Source: Drosophila miranda (lineage: Eukaryota; Arthropoda; Insecta; Diptera; Drosophilidae). From it: 64,000 nt of DNA. Location of the stretch: the NCBI RefSeq assembly GCF_003369915.1, contig NC_046674.1, forward strand, positions 15,376,001 to 15,440,000. The letters run 5' to 3'. The notes beneath the pieces are model-generated. The model was not told the DNA's origin, ran no database searches, and worked only from the letters and a program-made list of their open reading frames with translations. Each line of letters begins with the position of its first letter. Positions within the stretch are counted from its first letter, which is position 1. Below, piece by piece: positions 32,968 through 44,880 of this stretch. The position numbers and the translations under genes were made by a program.

Positions 32968-34877
32968 TCCAGTTGGCAATGAAGCGGGAATGGTGGCCTC
33001 CAACCTTGAAAATGCAGTTCCCCATTGATGGTAATGATGGTGTCGCTATTACTAATAGACAAACACCTAATGATCTCTCCCTAGCGATATATGTATGCAT
33101 GTATGTATGTATATGTACACCTCTCGATCAGAGCTGGGGCTGAGATACGTCATCTGTTGCTGTTTGCATACATGGGTCTGGGTCTGGGTCTGGGTTTGGG
33201 TCTGGGTCTCCGGCTGGTATGCGACCCATTCCCATCCCATCTTGATGGAGGGGAGACTGCAGTTAACAGATGCTCATGTTGTTTATGGGGGAAAAGCAGA
33301 GAAACTTTTCTTGTCTTGCTTCAGGGCCGTGGTCCGTGGGCTGGTTGGATGGTTGTTGGATTTGTTACTCAATGGGCAAAGGGCGTAGGTCTGTATTTAT
33401 TGATGGCTGATGCATTCATTGGGTTGCGATCATCTGCATGCTAATTTAATGATCCGTTTCCGTTTGCCAGGAGGTAGTGCGAGAGGCACGCCCAAAGTGC
33501 TAAGTAACTCATTAGGCTTTTGTGACGATGATAATTATGTTGCTTTTCACAATGACAATCTCAAAATTTTCCTGATTGAAGGTCGATCGAAAGCGTGGGC
33601 AATCCTTAACCTTGCGGTGGGGAAATCAGTGTTTGCCCAATAAGGATTTCCTGCCCGCCTGCCTGGGTATTCCCCCGATTGCATTGCCAACCTTCGCCTC
33701 CGGATTGACCCACTCCCAACTACAGCAAGTCCACATTTTATACATACTTTAGCAACCATAATACCCGGTACTCGCTTTACCATGTGCTCTGTGCTGGGGG
33801 TAATGGGATAATGGTAATGTGCTCACTCATCGTTGGCACGTTTTTAATTTTTTACTTTTGTACAATTATATTTTGTTGGGCTTTTTCTCCGGCTCTTGGC
33901 TTGCCGCATAACGAGTTTTTCAACAGAGATGCCCCAACAGACAGTCTCTCAAATTGCTCCACATCAGCTGGTGGCCCATAAAGATGCCGCCACAGCCACA
34001 GCCACAGCCATAGCCACAGCCGCCTGCTGCCTGCTGCCTGCCGCCCGCCGCCCGCCACCTCTCAATGTGAACAATAATAATTTTTAATAAACACATTACA
34101 TGGCGCGAAGCAGCCGCCGCAGAAAACAATTGGCAACAATATCTGTGTGTGGAGGGGTTGAGGATTGGAATGGAAGCGGAGGGGCTGGAACCTGAGGTTG
34201 AGTAAATCTGACGGGGGAAACCTTTTTCGAAATGCCATTACAAACGAAATGCCCATACCATGACTGACTGACTGACTGTCTGCCCACGAGATTTCTGTTT
34301 CGTTTCTGTTTCTGTTTGTTTCGTGATTTTGGTCTTAGCCATAATTAACGACAAAGAAATTCAGCGTCGGAGCTTAATTATCATTTCGAAAATGACCCGA
34401 ACATATTTTTTTTATGGTTCGTTGATGATTCTTGGCCGTTGCTTCTGGCCATGCGAAATCTCTTAGCTTGGCCCGCCGTTTGATCATAAATAATTTGCAT
34501 ATATTTTTTTGGTGATTTACGTAGAACATAATTTATCATTTCCATCACCATTTAGGGGCATCGATGTGGGGGATGTAAACTTGTACAAACATGTAGATCT
34601 CGGAGTATTTGCCAAAGACGTAGTAACAACGCGGCTAAGACGCACTTCTGTGTGGCACAGAGCAATCATTGTCTTGGCTAATTTTCGATTTGGGTTTTGG
34701 TTTACAGTTTTTAGTTTGTTTTACTGTTGCCAAAGTTTCGTCACTAGTTAATTAAAATTGCACAATATAATGTCGCTGCTCTTGAGGCTGCACTCGGTCG
34801 GACGACCATTGTCATAAATTCCAGTTAATATAATTGCAAGGTGCCCGACTGGTTAACTGGAGCTGGTTTGTACCTAC
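30063..34877 (-). other. Long leader intron of CG10657
   Basis: Inferred 4.8-kb intron between the leader exon donor (GAG then GTAGGT, minus strand) at 34877 and the acceptor at 30063. Contents: CGATT pentamer repeats (30847-30870), a poly-A run (31757-31773), a CA dinucleotide repeat (32288-32316), TGC/CAG runs (32391-32430, 32931-32965), a GGGTCT hexamer run (33174-33210) and a CCACAG hexamer run near 34000. No coding exon on either strand looks supported. Confidence 0.5.
32288..32316. repeat. CA dinucleotide microsatellite
   Basis: About 14 CACA units in the CG10657 leader intron, followed 80 bases later by a TGC trinucleotide run (32391-32430). Confidence 0.9.
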
Positions 34878-35041
34878 CTCGGCTCTGATTTTCCTCCAAA
34901 TACTGTGTTTCCGTTGACGAAAAACTCGCGAAACTGCTTTGAAAACGTCTGAAACGCGCAAAGGTTCAACGCAGAATCAAACAAGACGCACAACTTGCGG
35001 CCAGAGGTACAAAAAAAACCTGGTTTGAAAGAGCTTTGACT
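34878..35041 (-). promoter_or_regulatory. TATA/initiator promoter and leader exon, probably of CG10657
   Basis: Minus strand: TATAAA at 35068-35063, then GCGCAGTCAA with the initiator A at 35041, 27 bases downstream. The transcribed stretch runs to a good donor at 34878. No other gene start is near, so CG10657 is the likely owner. Between here and 35320 the plus strand has several ATCGATA DRE-like sites. Confidence 0.45.
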
Positions 35042-35334
35042 GCGCACGAAACTGTTTGAGCATTTATAATGGCTGCATTTTTATCGTGAACAATAATGTT
35101 TATGTTTAAATGTTTATTTAGGCGTTTCAGACTTTAATTGATTTTTCCTTGTTTTATTTAAGTCTGTTGTTAATTTGAATTTAAAAAGCGATAGCACTAA
35201 AGTTGTTTTAATCGATATTCCATGTCATAGCTAGTGTGACCATTCATGTGATCGATATTTCTATCGATCGCTGTTAGAATTGTTCAACACTACTCCGCAG
35301 CAAGAACAGTTACACGCACGGTTTATTGTTTTCT

Positions 35335-36168
35335 ATCAATTTTATTACACAAAATACATACAAATACAATACAATTAGTAATTCCAAAAAAAAAATTACT
35401 ATCTACCCAAGTGGTTATTAATACACCAACAGTAAGTGCTGGCAGTGCGTCTGCATTCTTTGTACCCAGTCCCGCATTCAAAACATTCGCGGGCTACTAC
35501 GCAGTACGACGACCCCGGCAGGCCCTAGCGCCCTCCCCTTACTTCTTCCACTAGTACATATTAATATTTAATCCGCTGCTGGCCCATTCCGAATGTCTGT
35601 CTGCTGCACCTGCCACTCCGCCAAAAAACCAAATGAAAACGTGCAATATAATAATCACTGGCATGTTCTGTTTGCGTATACATACATATTGCATATTTTT
35701 TGCATTTTTTTAATCAGTTTCATAAAAGTGATTTGAGCACATTCTTTTTTGTGTGTGTGCGCTTACATGAGTACCCCCATCCCATACCATCTCATCCCTA
35801 TTCACCCATCTGCCCAACCGTGACCACAGTCTCCACCCCAGCTCAGTGGCTGATTTTATTATCAATTTTCATAACATTTTTTGCAAATTTTTGTAGCACC
35901 TGGTGGACAGATGGATCGGCATCGGCCCCGGCCCATTCATTGGTAGCCACGTCAACCGTCAGCACAGCCAATTACGCAAATTAAACAGATTGTTATCCTG
36001 TCCAGACAGGACCCCATTCCGTCCCGTCCCGTCAGTCCCGTCCGTCCCGTCGCATCCATCCCACGTCTACATCTCGTCCCCCGCGCGACCCCGGACAATA
36101 TGACAAGCCAGGTGGCTTAATTGAATCAACGTGACATAATTACTTAATTAATTAAGTGCGCCCAACGG
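35335..36168 (-). other. 3' UTR of the SH2-domain gene
   Basis: On the minus strand AATAAA-type signals occur at about 35346-35340 and 35328-35323, some 820 bases past the stop. Between lie TC-rich and CCCGTCC-repeat sequence and a TTAATTAATTAAG palindrome near 36145. No coding sequence seen. Confidence 0.4.
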
Positions 36169-39100
36169 TCACACATTCAAATCGGCCATCATGTTGCGAA
36201 AATCATTCAGCGAGCCGTACATTTCAAAGTCCCCGCCCCCGCCGCCGCTGCCACTCCCGTAGACCTGTGCCTGGGCGTGGGAGCGCACGTGCGCCGGCCT
36301 GGGCAGCGTCAGCGGCACGGGCAGCAGCTCCGGCATCACCGAGTGATGGGTGATCAAGGCCTTCAGCGAACTAAACTCCTTGGTGAAGCCCTGCAAAGTA
36401 AGCGGATGGGTAATAATAAGTAATAACTCCATTACAAACGAATTTCATACGCACCTTGATTTTGTAGCCCCGCTGTGTCCTGAGGATCAGATAGTGGGCC
36501 ACACGCGGTGATGGCGGCGGCACACGCAGCGACAAGGCAAAGCAGCCTGGCTTGGTGCTGCTCTGACGCACCAGGAAGGCGCCGGGACTCTGACGGGAGA
36601 GCACCTCCAGTGAGATCTCGCGCGGAATGCCCGCCTGGAACCAGGCGGCCCCCTTAAGCTCCTGCTGCTCGGCCAAGCTAAGGTTATCCAGACGCAGCGA
36701 TCCATTGCCGGCGAACAGTTTTGGACTGGAATTAGCTGCAGATGTGTACGTGTGGGTGTGTGTGAGGAGAAGGGGTAAGTGAAACTTTCGGTTACTATTT
36801 CCTTTCCGACTAGGCCCCGGGCGGGCGGGCGGCCATGCTCCCTCACTTACCGCTGCATGTCTCCCGCAAATACTTCTTGTTGCCGGGCAGCTCCACCTGC
36901 AGGCGCTGTGTGGCCGTTTCCAGGGCGGTGAGCGATTGGCGACACGAGTCACCAAATTTACTGGCCACATACTTGTCCGGCTCGCAGATGGCCTCGTTCA
37001 CATAGCCATCCGAAATGGTCTGCGATGAGCCCGAGTTCAACGAGGAGCCGCATGTGTTGTGCACCAGTGGGCGGCTGTCCTCGGTGCCCCGGAGCAGGCC
37101 AATGCCCATGGTGAGGCGCTTCACCTGCATAGAGGACAGAGCACGGAGGAGGATCAAATGAAAGGATTGGTTAGTTGGTTTGTTGGCCAAATGCTTCATT
37201 TTGCATGTTGCATGTTGTCTGACAATTTGGTAAAAGTTTTCGCATTGCTATAATGGCAATTTGGGATTGTTGTCTGACCAATATCAGAGCAGGTGCAGCG
37301 CCATTTGGGGATTGTTTAGTTGTTGTAGTTTCAGCTGTGCTTTTCCCCTGAAAACTAGCATTCTCCTAAGCCCCCGTCCCGTCCCCCTATAACTCCTTCT
37401 GCATCCCCCACACAAAGCCAGGAAACATCAAACACACTTTGGCTCTCACAAACCAGAACCGCAACATGGTACCGCCATCCCCTACCCCCCCCTTCTAATG
37501 TCCCAGATTGATGTGTAAAATTTTTGGTTACCAATAAAATGCTAACCAGTGTTTGCCACGCCCACGCCCCTCCCCCCCCCCACACTCACCCACTTTCGCC
37601 CACTCTCCAACCCCATTTAGTTGGCTTCTGCGGAAAATTACTTTGAAATGAGTTTGGTGCCTGAATTGAAAGTTTTCTGCCATTGGCGTTGGCTTCCTCT
37701 CTTCCTGCCTTCTGTGGGATTCCGTTTAAATTGTTTCCCATTGCGTTTTGTAATTAGCCGCCGAATCCAAAATGTGGGGCAAGTTATCAGCCATCTACCC
37801 CTCTCTAATTTGTGATAATTATGTTGATTTTATAGAGATGAAAGCGCGAGAGAAGTTTACTTAATAATGTGGCCAGCAGCCAGCGGATAGCGGCCAGCGG
37901 ACAGCGGCTTAAATGTTATCTGCATTTAATTCTGGAGAACTTCTACTACGCGCAGTAGAAGGAATGATTAAGCTGCCCGTTGGAGCATTGTCTTTGCAAT
38001 TGCATTGGCTAATTAAATTGGCACATTGGCGGCGACGGCGACGGCGACGGCACTTGGCTCTATCATTAAGTATGCAATCAGGACCGGGCCTCCTTTCTGA
38101 ACAGAACGTCCTAATGCCCCCATTATGCTAATGACATTGGAAAGGACTCACGCATTATGCAAATCCAGTTGGGGCAGGGCAAGACAATGCAAGAAGTGCC
38201 ACTTGCCAGACGCTCGAAGGCGCTTCAAGCTCCGAGAACTCGATGCTCGACAAATCCCCAACTATAAAGAATGCAACGGATGGGTGGGTGGTGCAGGCAA
38301 GGTATGCCTAGACAATGGGACAATAGACGTGTCTAAGTTGAGAGCAGAACATTCAGAACATTCAGAGCACTCTGGCATTTGATTTTCCCTATTCCCCATT
38401 CTCCTTGCTCTCCTTTCTCTCCTTTCTCTTATTTCTTTTTTGCTCCCTGGTGCTTCGTTATCTGTTGAAAACTTTCCACGTTGCCTACTTTCAGGCGCCG
38501 CCAGACAAAAGTTTCCCATTGTCCGTCCGTCCCTTCTATCTCTCTCTCTCTCTCTCTCTCCCTCTGTCTCTGTCTCTTAGGCCTATATACGGACCAGTGT
38601 ACACGGTACAGGAGGGGAAAAACACGTGACAGCAATGGGACTGTCGGATGCATTTGCTGTTGCTGGTGTTGCTGCGATTTATGTGTCATAAAGTCAGTAA
38701 GTTAACGGCATTTGGCTGCCATTTGCCAGACATCTAGCATTGTTCTCTCACTACCTTTATGTCTCTCTCTTTCTCTATCGCTCTTTCGCTGCTAGGAGTG
38801 CACTGAGCGAAAAATTGAATATATTTTTTAACTTAAACTCTGTTAAATTTTATGAATATTTTTGCAATGAATGTACGAGTATACTCGCTCCCTAAGGGTT
38901 CATGGAAGGGAAAGACTTTGACTATTTACCCTCTACCATCTCTCTTGGGCCATATCTATAGGCAGAAATAAGAAGCTTTCTCTAGCTCTCAGTTTCTCTC
39001 ATTTCTCTCAGTGTGCCTCTCAGTAAGCGCTGCTGCAGCTCCTCCTCCTCTGCTAACGGCGCGTGCCAAAGTGCCGTTAGTTGGAAAATTTGCATTTGTG

Positions 39101-40564
39101 CAAATTAATTTAATGAACTCTTTTTCGGGGCAGCTTGTTTAGTGGCAAACACTCTTTGGTCTTCCCTCTCCACTTTCCACTTTCCGCTCTCCGCTCTGCG
39201 CTCTGCGCTCTTCACTCTCCGCTCTTCACTCAGCAGCCTCGAGTGCGTCCACTACACGGAAAACTGTTGAGGGAAAATTGCATTTGATTGCGATTCAAGC
39301 AGTGCAATTTCCCCAAGTGCCTCAAATGTTACGGTAAAAGAGAGAGAGCCAGTCAACAGAACAGTGAATTCCTATGGAACCCAAGAATCCCAAAGGATTT
39401 TCCACCCATTATTTTTTCCAATTTTTACTCATTTCTCATTCCTGAAATGCTGTTGATGTTGTCTCAATTTGAAGGCTCCTCTCCTTTCCTCTCCTCATTT
39501 TGTTGTTTCCACTTAGCCATTTGCATTGCTTTGCCGGCATTTTCCGGCATTAAGTGCATCCCTAGCTAATGCTTCAATGGATTTCCGGATCCCCTTTCCC
39601 CATCTCAGCCCTCCCTGGCAAATCCACCAGCGTAAGCAGATTTATGCGCTCTGTGCAAAGTAATTTGCAAGCCATGAAAAAAATCATGCACAAAGAAACC
39701 TGGCAACAATACGAACAAGAAGGAATGCTCCCAAAGGCAGGTCCTGCTGCCTCATCCGGCTACTACTACCTCTACTAGGCTAATAGTTAATATTAACAAA
39801 AAAAAAAAATATACAAAAATAAAAGATTGATAAAGGAGCAGGAGTGGAGAATGGAGAACGGGGAATGGGGAATGGGGACTGTGGCACTGTGGACTTACCA
39901 GCGGCGGTTTATCAACCAAACGACGGCAATTATTCATTTCTGTGGGTGAATTATCCTCCTCGGAGCTGGGGGAGCGCGGCAGTTGCAGCTGATGCTGGTG
40001 CTCCTGCTCGGGCAGCTCCTGGGCATTGTGGTGGCTGTGCACCAGCTGCAGCTGCTCCACGTGGCGTCTGGGATGGTGCGGATGCGGATGCGAGTGCGTG
40101 TGCGACTGCGACTGCGACTGCGGACGCTGTGGATGCTGGTGCGGATGATGATGATGATGATGGAAGTAATGCTGCGGAGATGAATTCGTTGTCCCTGCTC
40201 CAGCAGCTGCCTCACTGTGGCAGTAAGCAAATGATTTCCACGAATTAAGTGAAGGCAAGGAAAGCTAGGGAAAATTACTTTTGCCTACCTGAAGATCTGC
40301 TCTGTGGCAACGGGCGACTTCTGGGCCGTCTCAATCAGCGTGGTCTCAGCCGTGTTCGATGACGACGATGACGCGGAGGAGGAGGAGGCTGAGGCTGAGG
40401 AGGAGGACGAGGACGATGTGAATGTGGCTGTGACTGTACTAAGCTGCGGTTCCAGGCGTAGCCGTATATCCTGCATGGCCATGAATATCGAAGGGCTCTT
40501 CAAATATATGTATATATATGTATATCCGTAGGACGCTGTTGTGGCTAGTAACCCTTTAGCGCAT
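36169..40564 (-). CDS. Pvrap: SH2-domain adaptor protein, probably Pvrap (PVR adaptor protein)
   Basis: Adaptor without a catalytic domain. Exons 40564-40289 (coding from ATG 40482), 40214-39899, 37124-36851, 36735-36455 and 36390-36169; all phases close, 428 residues. The N-terminal 170 residues are low-complexity (Ser/Ala and Glu runs, then a His/Pro/Gln-rich stretch with six consecutive His). The SH2 domain is near residues 293-385: WFQAGIPREISLEVL, the phosphotyrosine-binding Arg in GAFLVRQSS (R318), and GFTKEFSSLKALITHHS. The tail ends DFRNMMADLNV. The exon start at 40564 follows a strong acceptor (TTGCCCCACAG) and contains a two-codon upstream ORF; the frame is open through it, so extra upstream coding cannot be excluded. 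The name rests on the SH2 domain plus the CG10657 neighbour. Confidence 0.78.
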
Positions 40565-41023
40565 CTGTGGGGCAAGAGAGGTGTGTGCGTGAGTGGCTTG
40601 TTAAAAGTTCGTGCCACACTTGAGAACCCTTTCACCAAAAATATGAAACTTTTCGAAGCTCTTAAGGGGGCGAGAAACTTTACCCAACCTCTCGGTCACT
40701 TCTGGACCTTATGGTAATGCTCTGCTCCCTTCGTTTCTTTCCCTTCTTTTGCTGCTGATGATGATTTCTTGACTTATTTTTTCACAACAGCATTTTTCCT
40801 TCTTAAAAACTGAAAACTGTAAACTTTTGCCTTAAGCAGCATCCACTTTTGCTCAGGCCCTGGCCCTGGTCCTGGTCCTGGTCGTGGTCCTGGCCCTGTT
40901 CCCTGTTTAAGGCTTTAAGCCTTTACGAACTGCAAACTTTTTCAACCCACAAGTCTCCTTGCTTATTGAATCTCTCTGTTTCTCTACGAGATACTCGGAT
41001 CCGTGCATGTAGTGTAGTGTTTG

Positions 41024-41090
41024 TCTGTGTGTGTGTGTGCTGTGTGTGTGTGTGCTGTGTGTGCTGGGTGTGTGTGTGCTGTGTGGTACT
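41024..41090. repeat. GT-rich compound microsatellite
   Basis: Blocks of GTGTGTGTGT interrupted by GCT (TGTGTGTGTGTGCTG units repeated four times). Confidence 0.85.
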
Positions 41091-44000
41091 TGGGAGGAAA
41101 CTTTTAATGCGATTTTAAGCCTTTTGCTATTAGTTTGCAAATTGTTTCCAGATTTTCAGCATATTAATTTTTAAAGCTTTTCCTTCAATGGTTTTTTGGG
41201 TCTTCTGGCTTGCGGGTTTCCAGCCAAGTGTCTCTTAATTGAAAGCCGAATGTGGGTTAAGGTTGAAAAAGACGAAGAGGAAGGAGAAGTCTGAAAAGGA
41301 GGCCTTAACTTTGCCCGAAGGTTTCCCACTTTTGTTCTGTTCTGTTGGCGCATCACTTTACCTACATTTAACGCTTCGCGAACAATGCAAACGAACGAAA
41401 GATCCTCCAGCAGACAAAAGAGATTGCTGCTGTTGCATGCAACAAAAGAACTGCCTGCCAACATTGAAGAAAGGAAAGACGAGTGCAAAAGGCAAGGGAA
41501 ATCATTGTGCAGAAGTGTAAGAAAAGCAAACTGCAACACCCAGCGACAGTTGTGATGTTCTGTTCTGTTCTGTTCTGTTCTCCATCTGCATTTAACAAGT
41601 ATACGCCATGCTGGCCGGGCATTAATTTGGCAAAGCGAAGAAGCGAAGTAACGACGAAACGAAGACTGGGGGAAGTCACAAATGTGCTGACATTTGCTGG
41701 CACTCCATGTAAAGTTCTGTAAAGTGTCAAAATAGCAACAAGAACTTTGTGTCTCTGCTTTCGGGGGGTGTGGTGTGGGCATGGCATGTCTCACATGTTA
41801 ATTTAGCTTGTCATACACACAATGCATCACCATGTTGCAAAACTGTTGTACGTACAGCTCTAATAAGCTGCAAATACTCGTACGAGCAGACATAACCATA
41901 GCATACTCTTCTGGGTGTTTCCTCTGAAAGATGGAACTTTTGCAGGAGATGGAAATTTGTACATAGTTCCTTAACCTTTACAGATAGAGAGAGAGAGATA
42001 AAAGTAGGTTCCAGAACTACTTTCTTACCCCTTTCAGGCGAGACAGAGAAGACTTAGTTCTGTTTTTTTTGGCTCAAATCAAGTTAAAGTTTAGTTCAAT
42101 AAATTTGAAAGCAAAAAAGTTTCCATTTTATTGCTATTTGTTTGGTGGTAAGCAAAAGTTCTTTTTATCTTCTCAAGGAAACAGAAAAGACATTGAAAAT
42201 TACACAAGAAACAAGAACAAGTCGAAGGGTAAAGGAAATGCTAAGGAAACCCTTGCCCTAACTTAAGGTTGAACTTTTCTTCTGGCCCAATAGTTTCTGC
42301 GCTGACTCGCACTTTAATCCCCCAACTCCAACTCTCTCTCTCTCTAGATGGAATTGAAATTTACCTTTATGGAGTGTCTGTCTGTCGCCGTCTCGCCTTC
42401 TGTTATTTTGTCTGTCTGGCACCACCATATGACAACCTTCATATCCGCCATATCCCTCCACTTCCATTCCTCCACTATGTGTGCTTGTATTAGTTCTTAT
42501 GAACTCTACTCCTCTTCCGCTGGCACATTTGCTTGTTAGTTTATTGAAATTGATATTATGGTTGTTCCCGTGGCCAACTCGTGTCTGGTCTGTCTGTCTG
42601 TCTGTCTGTCTCTCCCTTTGCTGTGTGCCGGCCCCGTTTATTTCTATTTTCGTACGAGATTTTGTTACCAAATTCATTGTTAAATCGTTTGGAATTGTTT
42701 TCCTTTTCGGCTGCAACTCTTAGAACTCTCAGACAGAGGACTCGCCCGACTGGATTGTCATATATGAAGTGTTTCTGTTTCTGTTTTTGTTTCTCATGTT
42801 TGCCGCTGTTACATGTTCCCACAGCGCTCTCTAGTGGTTCTGGTTCATATTTTTCGGTCTTTATGTCTTTAATGCGAAACCCCAATCGTTGGGGGCTCGT
42901 CGTGGCTTATGGGCTCGCTGACAAAGTCTTTAAAGCGCTTATGTCAATCAATGAGCGGCGACGCTGCAACAGTGCAACAGTGCAACAGTGCAACATGCGG
43001 CCAAAACGGATGTGGTTGCAGAAAACAACAATAGCAATCACAAACGAATGTCACAGCAGTCTTTGAACCTGGGTGGGCTCTGGCTCTGGCTCTTGGCCAA
43101 CATGTGAATTGTGGTAATATGAATACCCCGTCAGACAGAAGACAGCAGACAGCAGACAGAACACAGCAGAAGGAGGCAGCGTGTGGTGGTGCCTCTGAAG
43201 AGCGAGAAGTAACGGTGCAACAACTTCAAATGTTGTAGGTGCGCCCAGGGGCAACAATGAGGCAACAATATTTAAAAGACACTCGACAATGGCAACAAGC
43301 CATCCGAGCCAGCAATGAGGCTCAAACGAAGTCTCAGAGAGGGCAGGGCGGGGCAGGACAGAGCAGAGCAGGGCAGGGCACAAAGGTGCAGAGAGGCACG
43401 ACAAAACAATACCCGTATACCGGAGTATCTATCCCCATGTTGGAGCGCCACAAAAACAAACCTATCAGAAAATGTATGTAGCCATCAAAGCGAATGGAGA
43501 TGGGAAATGGGTATTCGGAGCTGGGTGCTGGGTGCTCGGTGCTGTGGTTTCTGCTGCAGCGTGTGGCAGCCACGAATGCCGTTCAATTATGAATTATGCC
43601 AACAATTTCATTTGACATGTTTGCTGTCGGACCTCATCCTGCCAGAGCCCCTGCCCCACCCTGCCCTGCCCTGCCCTTCTGCTCCTCCTTCTTTCTGTTC
43701 CTCGTTCTGTCTGCTCCTCTTCGACTAATTAAATGCAGCTCTGTGGGGTCGATTTGTTGCGCTAATGCGCCTCTCGTAATTACACAAGAAATGGCGACAA
43801 CGGCGACAACAGCAACAACAGCAACCACAGCAACAACGGTCGCAACGGCGGCAACATTCCAAGGCATTTAACTCATGCGCGAGAGAACGTTGCGTGTGTC
43901 AATAGAACAGTGAGAAATGCTTTGTAACCGTGCTGGAGTAGGAGTCGGAGATGGAGTCGGAGCTGGAGTCGCAGTCGCAGAAAGAGAACCTAGCCATTGG

Positions 44001-44226
44001 AGACCATGGTGGTGTCCAAGAACGCTCTAGAGGCACAGGCACAGGCACAGGGGTACAGGCATAGGCTCCTTGGCGTCGTGTCTATGTCCACATTTGGCAT
44101 GTGCAACAGCTACAGCAACAACAATGGCTTCTTTGTTGTGACAGAGCTCCTTGTTGGCGTCGGCATTGCCTGCAATTGTACATTGACACCTTCTTGGCTT
44201 GGCTGTTGCTCTTCTGTTGGTCTTCT

Positions 44227-44340
44227 TTTTGTATATACCCTTTCTAAGGATATCATAACTATATATATTTGAAGCCACATATAACTAATGCTAACTATTA
44301 TCATATTTTCGTAGATCCCCCCACATGTCTTTACAAAAGA
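44227..44340 (+). repeat. DINE-1-like fragment
   Basis: TATATACCCTTTCTAAGGATATCATAA resembles the hairpin end (TACCCTT..AAGGGTATTATAA) typical of DINE-1-like elements. It is followed by AT-rich sequence unlike the CT/CA-rich surroundings. Boundaries are uncertain. Confidence 0.3.
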
Positions 44341-44858
44341 TATGCAACTTTCAAGGCTTTGTAGTATTATTAAAATCATCTGCTATAGGGAAAATAGTTC
44401 CTAAAAGAATTATCATATTTGTTGCTACACAACAGAGGAATCTAAAACGAAGATCTATCCCAAATGAATTCTAAGAAAATAATACCACAAATAATAGAAC
44501 AATAGTTACTAAAATATGTTACGATAGTCCTCTCCGAGGAACCACCGAGGAGATCTACGTGAGGGTATTTACACCTCCGACTCCCCAAGAGGACCTACGT
44601 TTCTGTTCCTTTTTTGTGGGCATTTCTCTGGCGATGTACATGAAATTTATGTCGCCTAAAGTGCAACTCTGACAATGTGAGCTTGTAATTTGTTGTAGTT
44701 GTTGTTTCTGTTTCTGTTGCTGTTGCCTCTGCTGTGGCTGTTTTTTTTTGTTGTTTTTTGTGGCTTTGGTTGTCAGCACTTGGCCATGGCTATTTAATGA
44801 TTGTGTCGTGCAAATACCAAAAGCAAAAATGACAAAAAGAAAACCATCGCGACTGCAC

Positions 44859-44880
44859 AGAGAGAGAGAGAGAGAGAGAG
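44859..44880. repeat. GA dinucleotide tract
   Basis: Eleven AG units. Similar GA/CT tracts occur at 14041-14056, 38538-38560, 46256-46278 and 63124-63140. Confidence 0.9.

Noticed and set aside
34509-34751. 80-codon open frame in the CG10657 leader intron
   Set aside because: Reasonable composition but no acceptor/donor in frame and no recognised family.
41171-41794. 207-codon open frame on the minus strand
   Set aside because: Composition like translated UTR/intron, repeat-driven (TGTTC run), no family resemblance.
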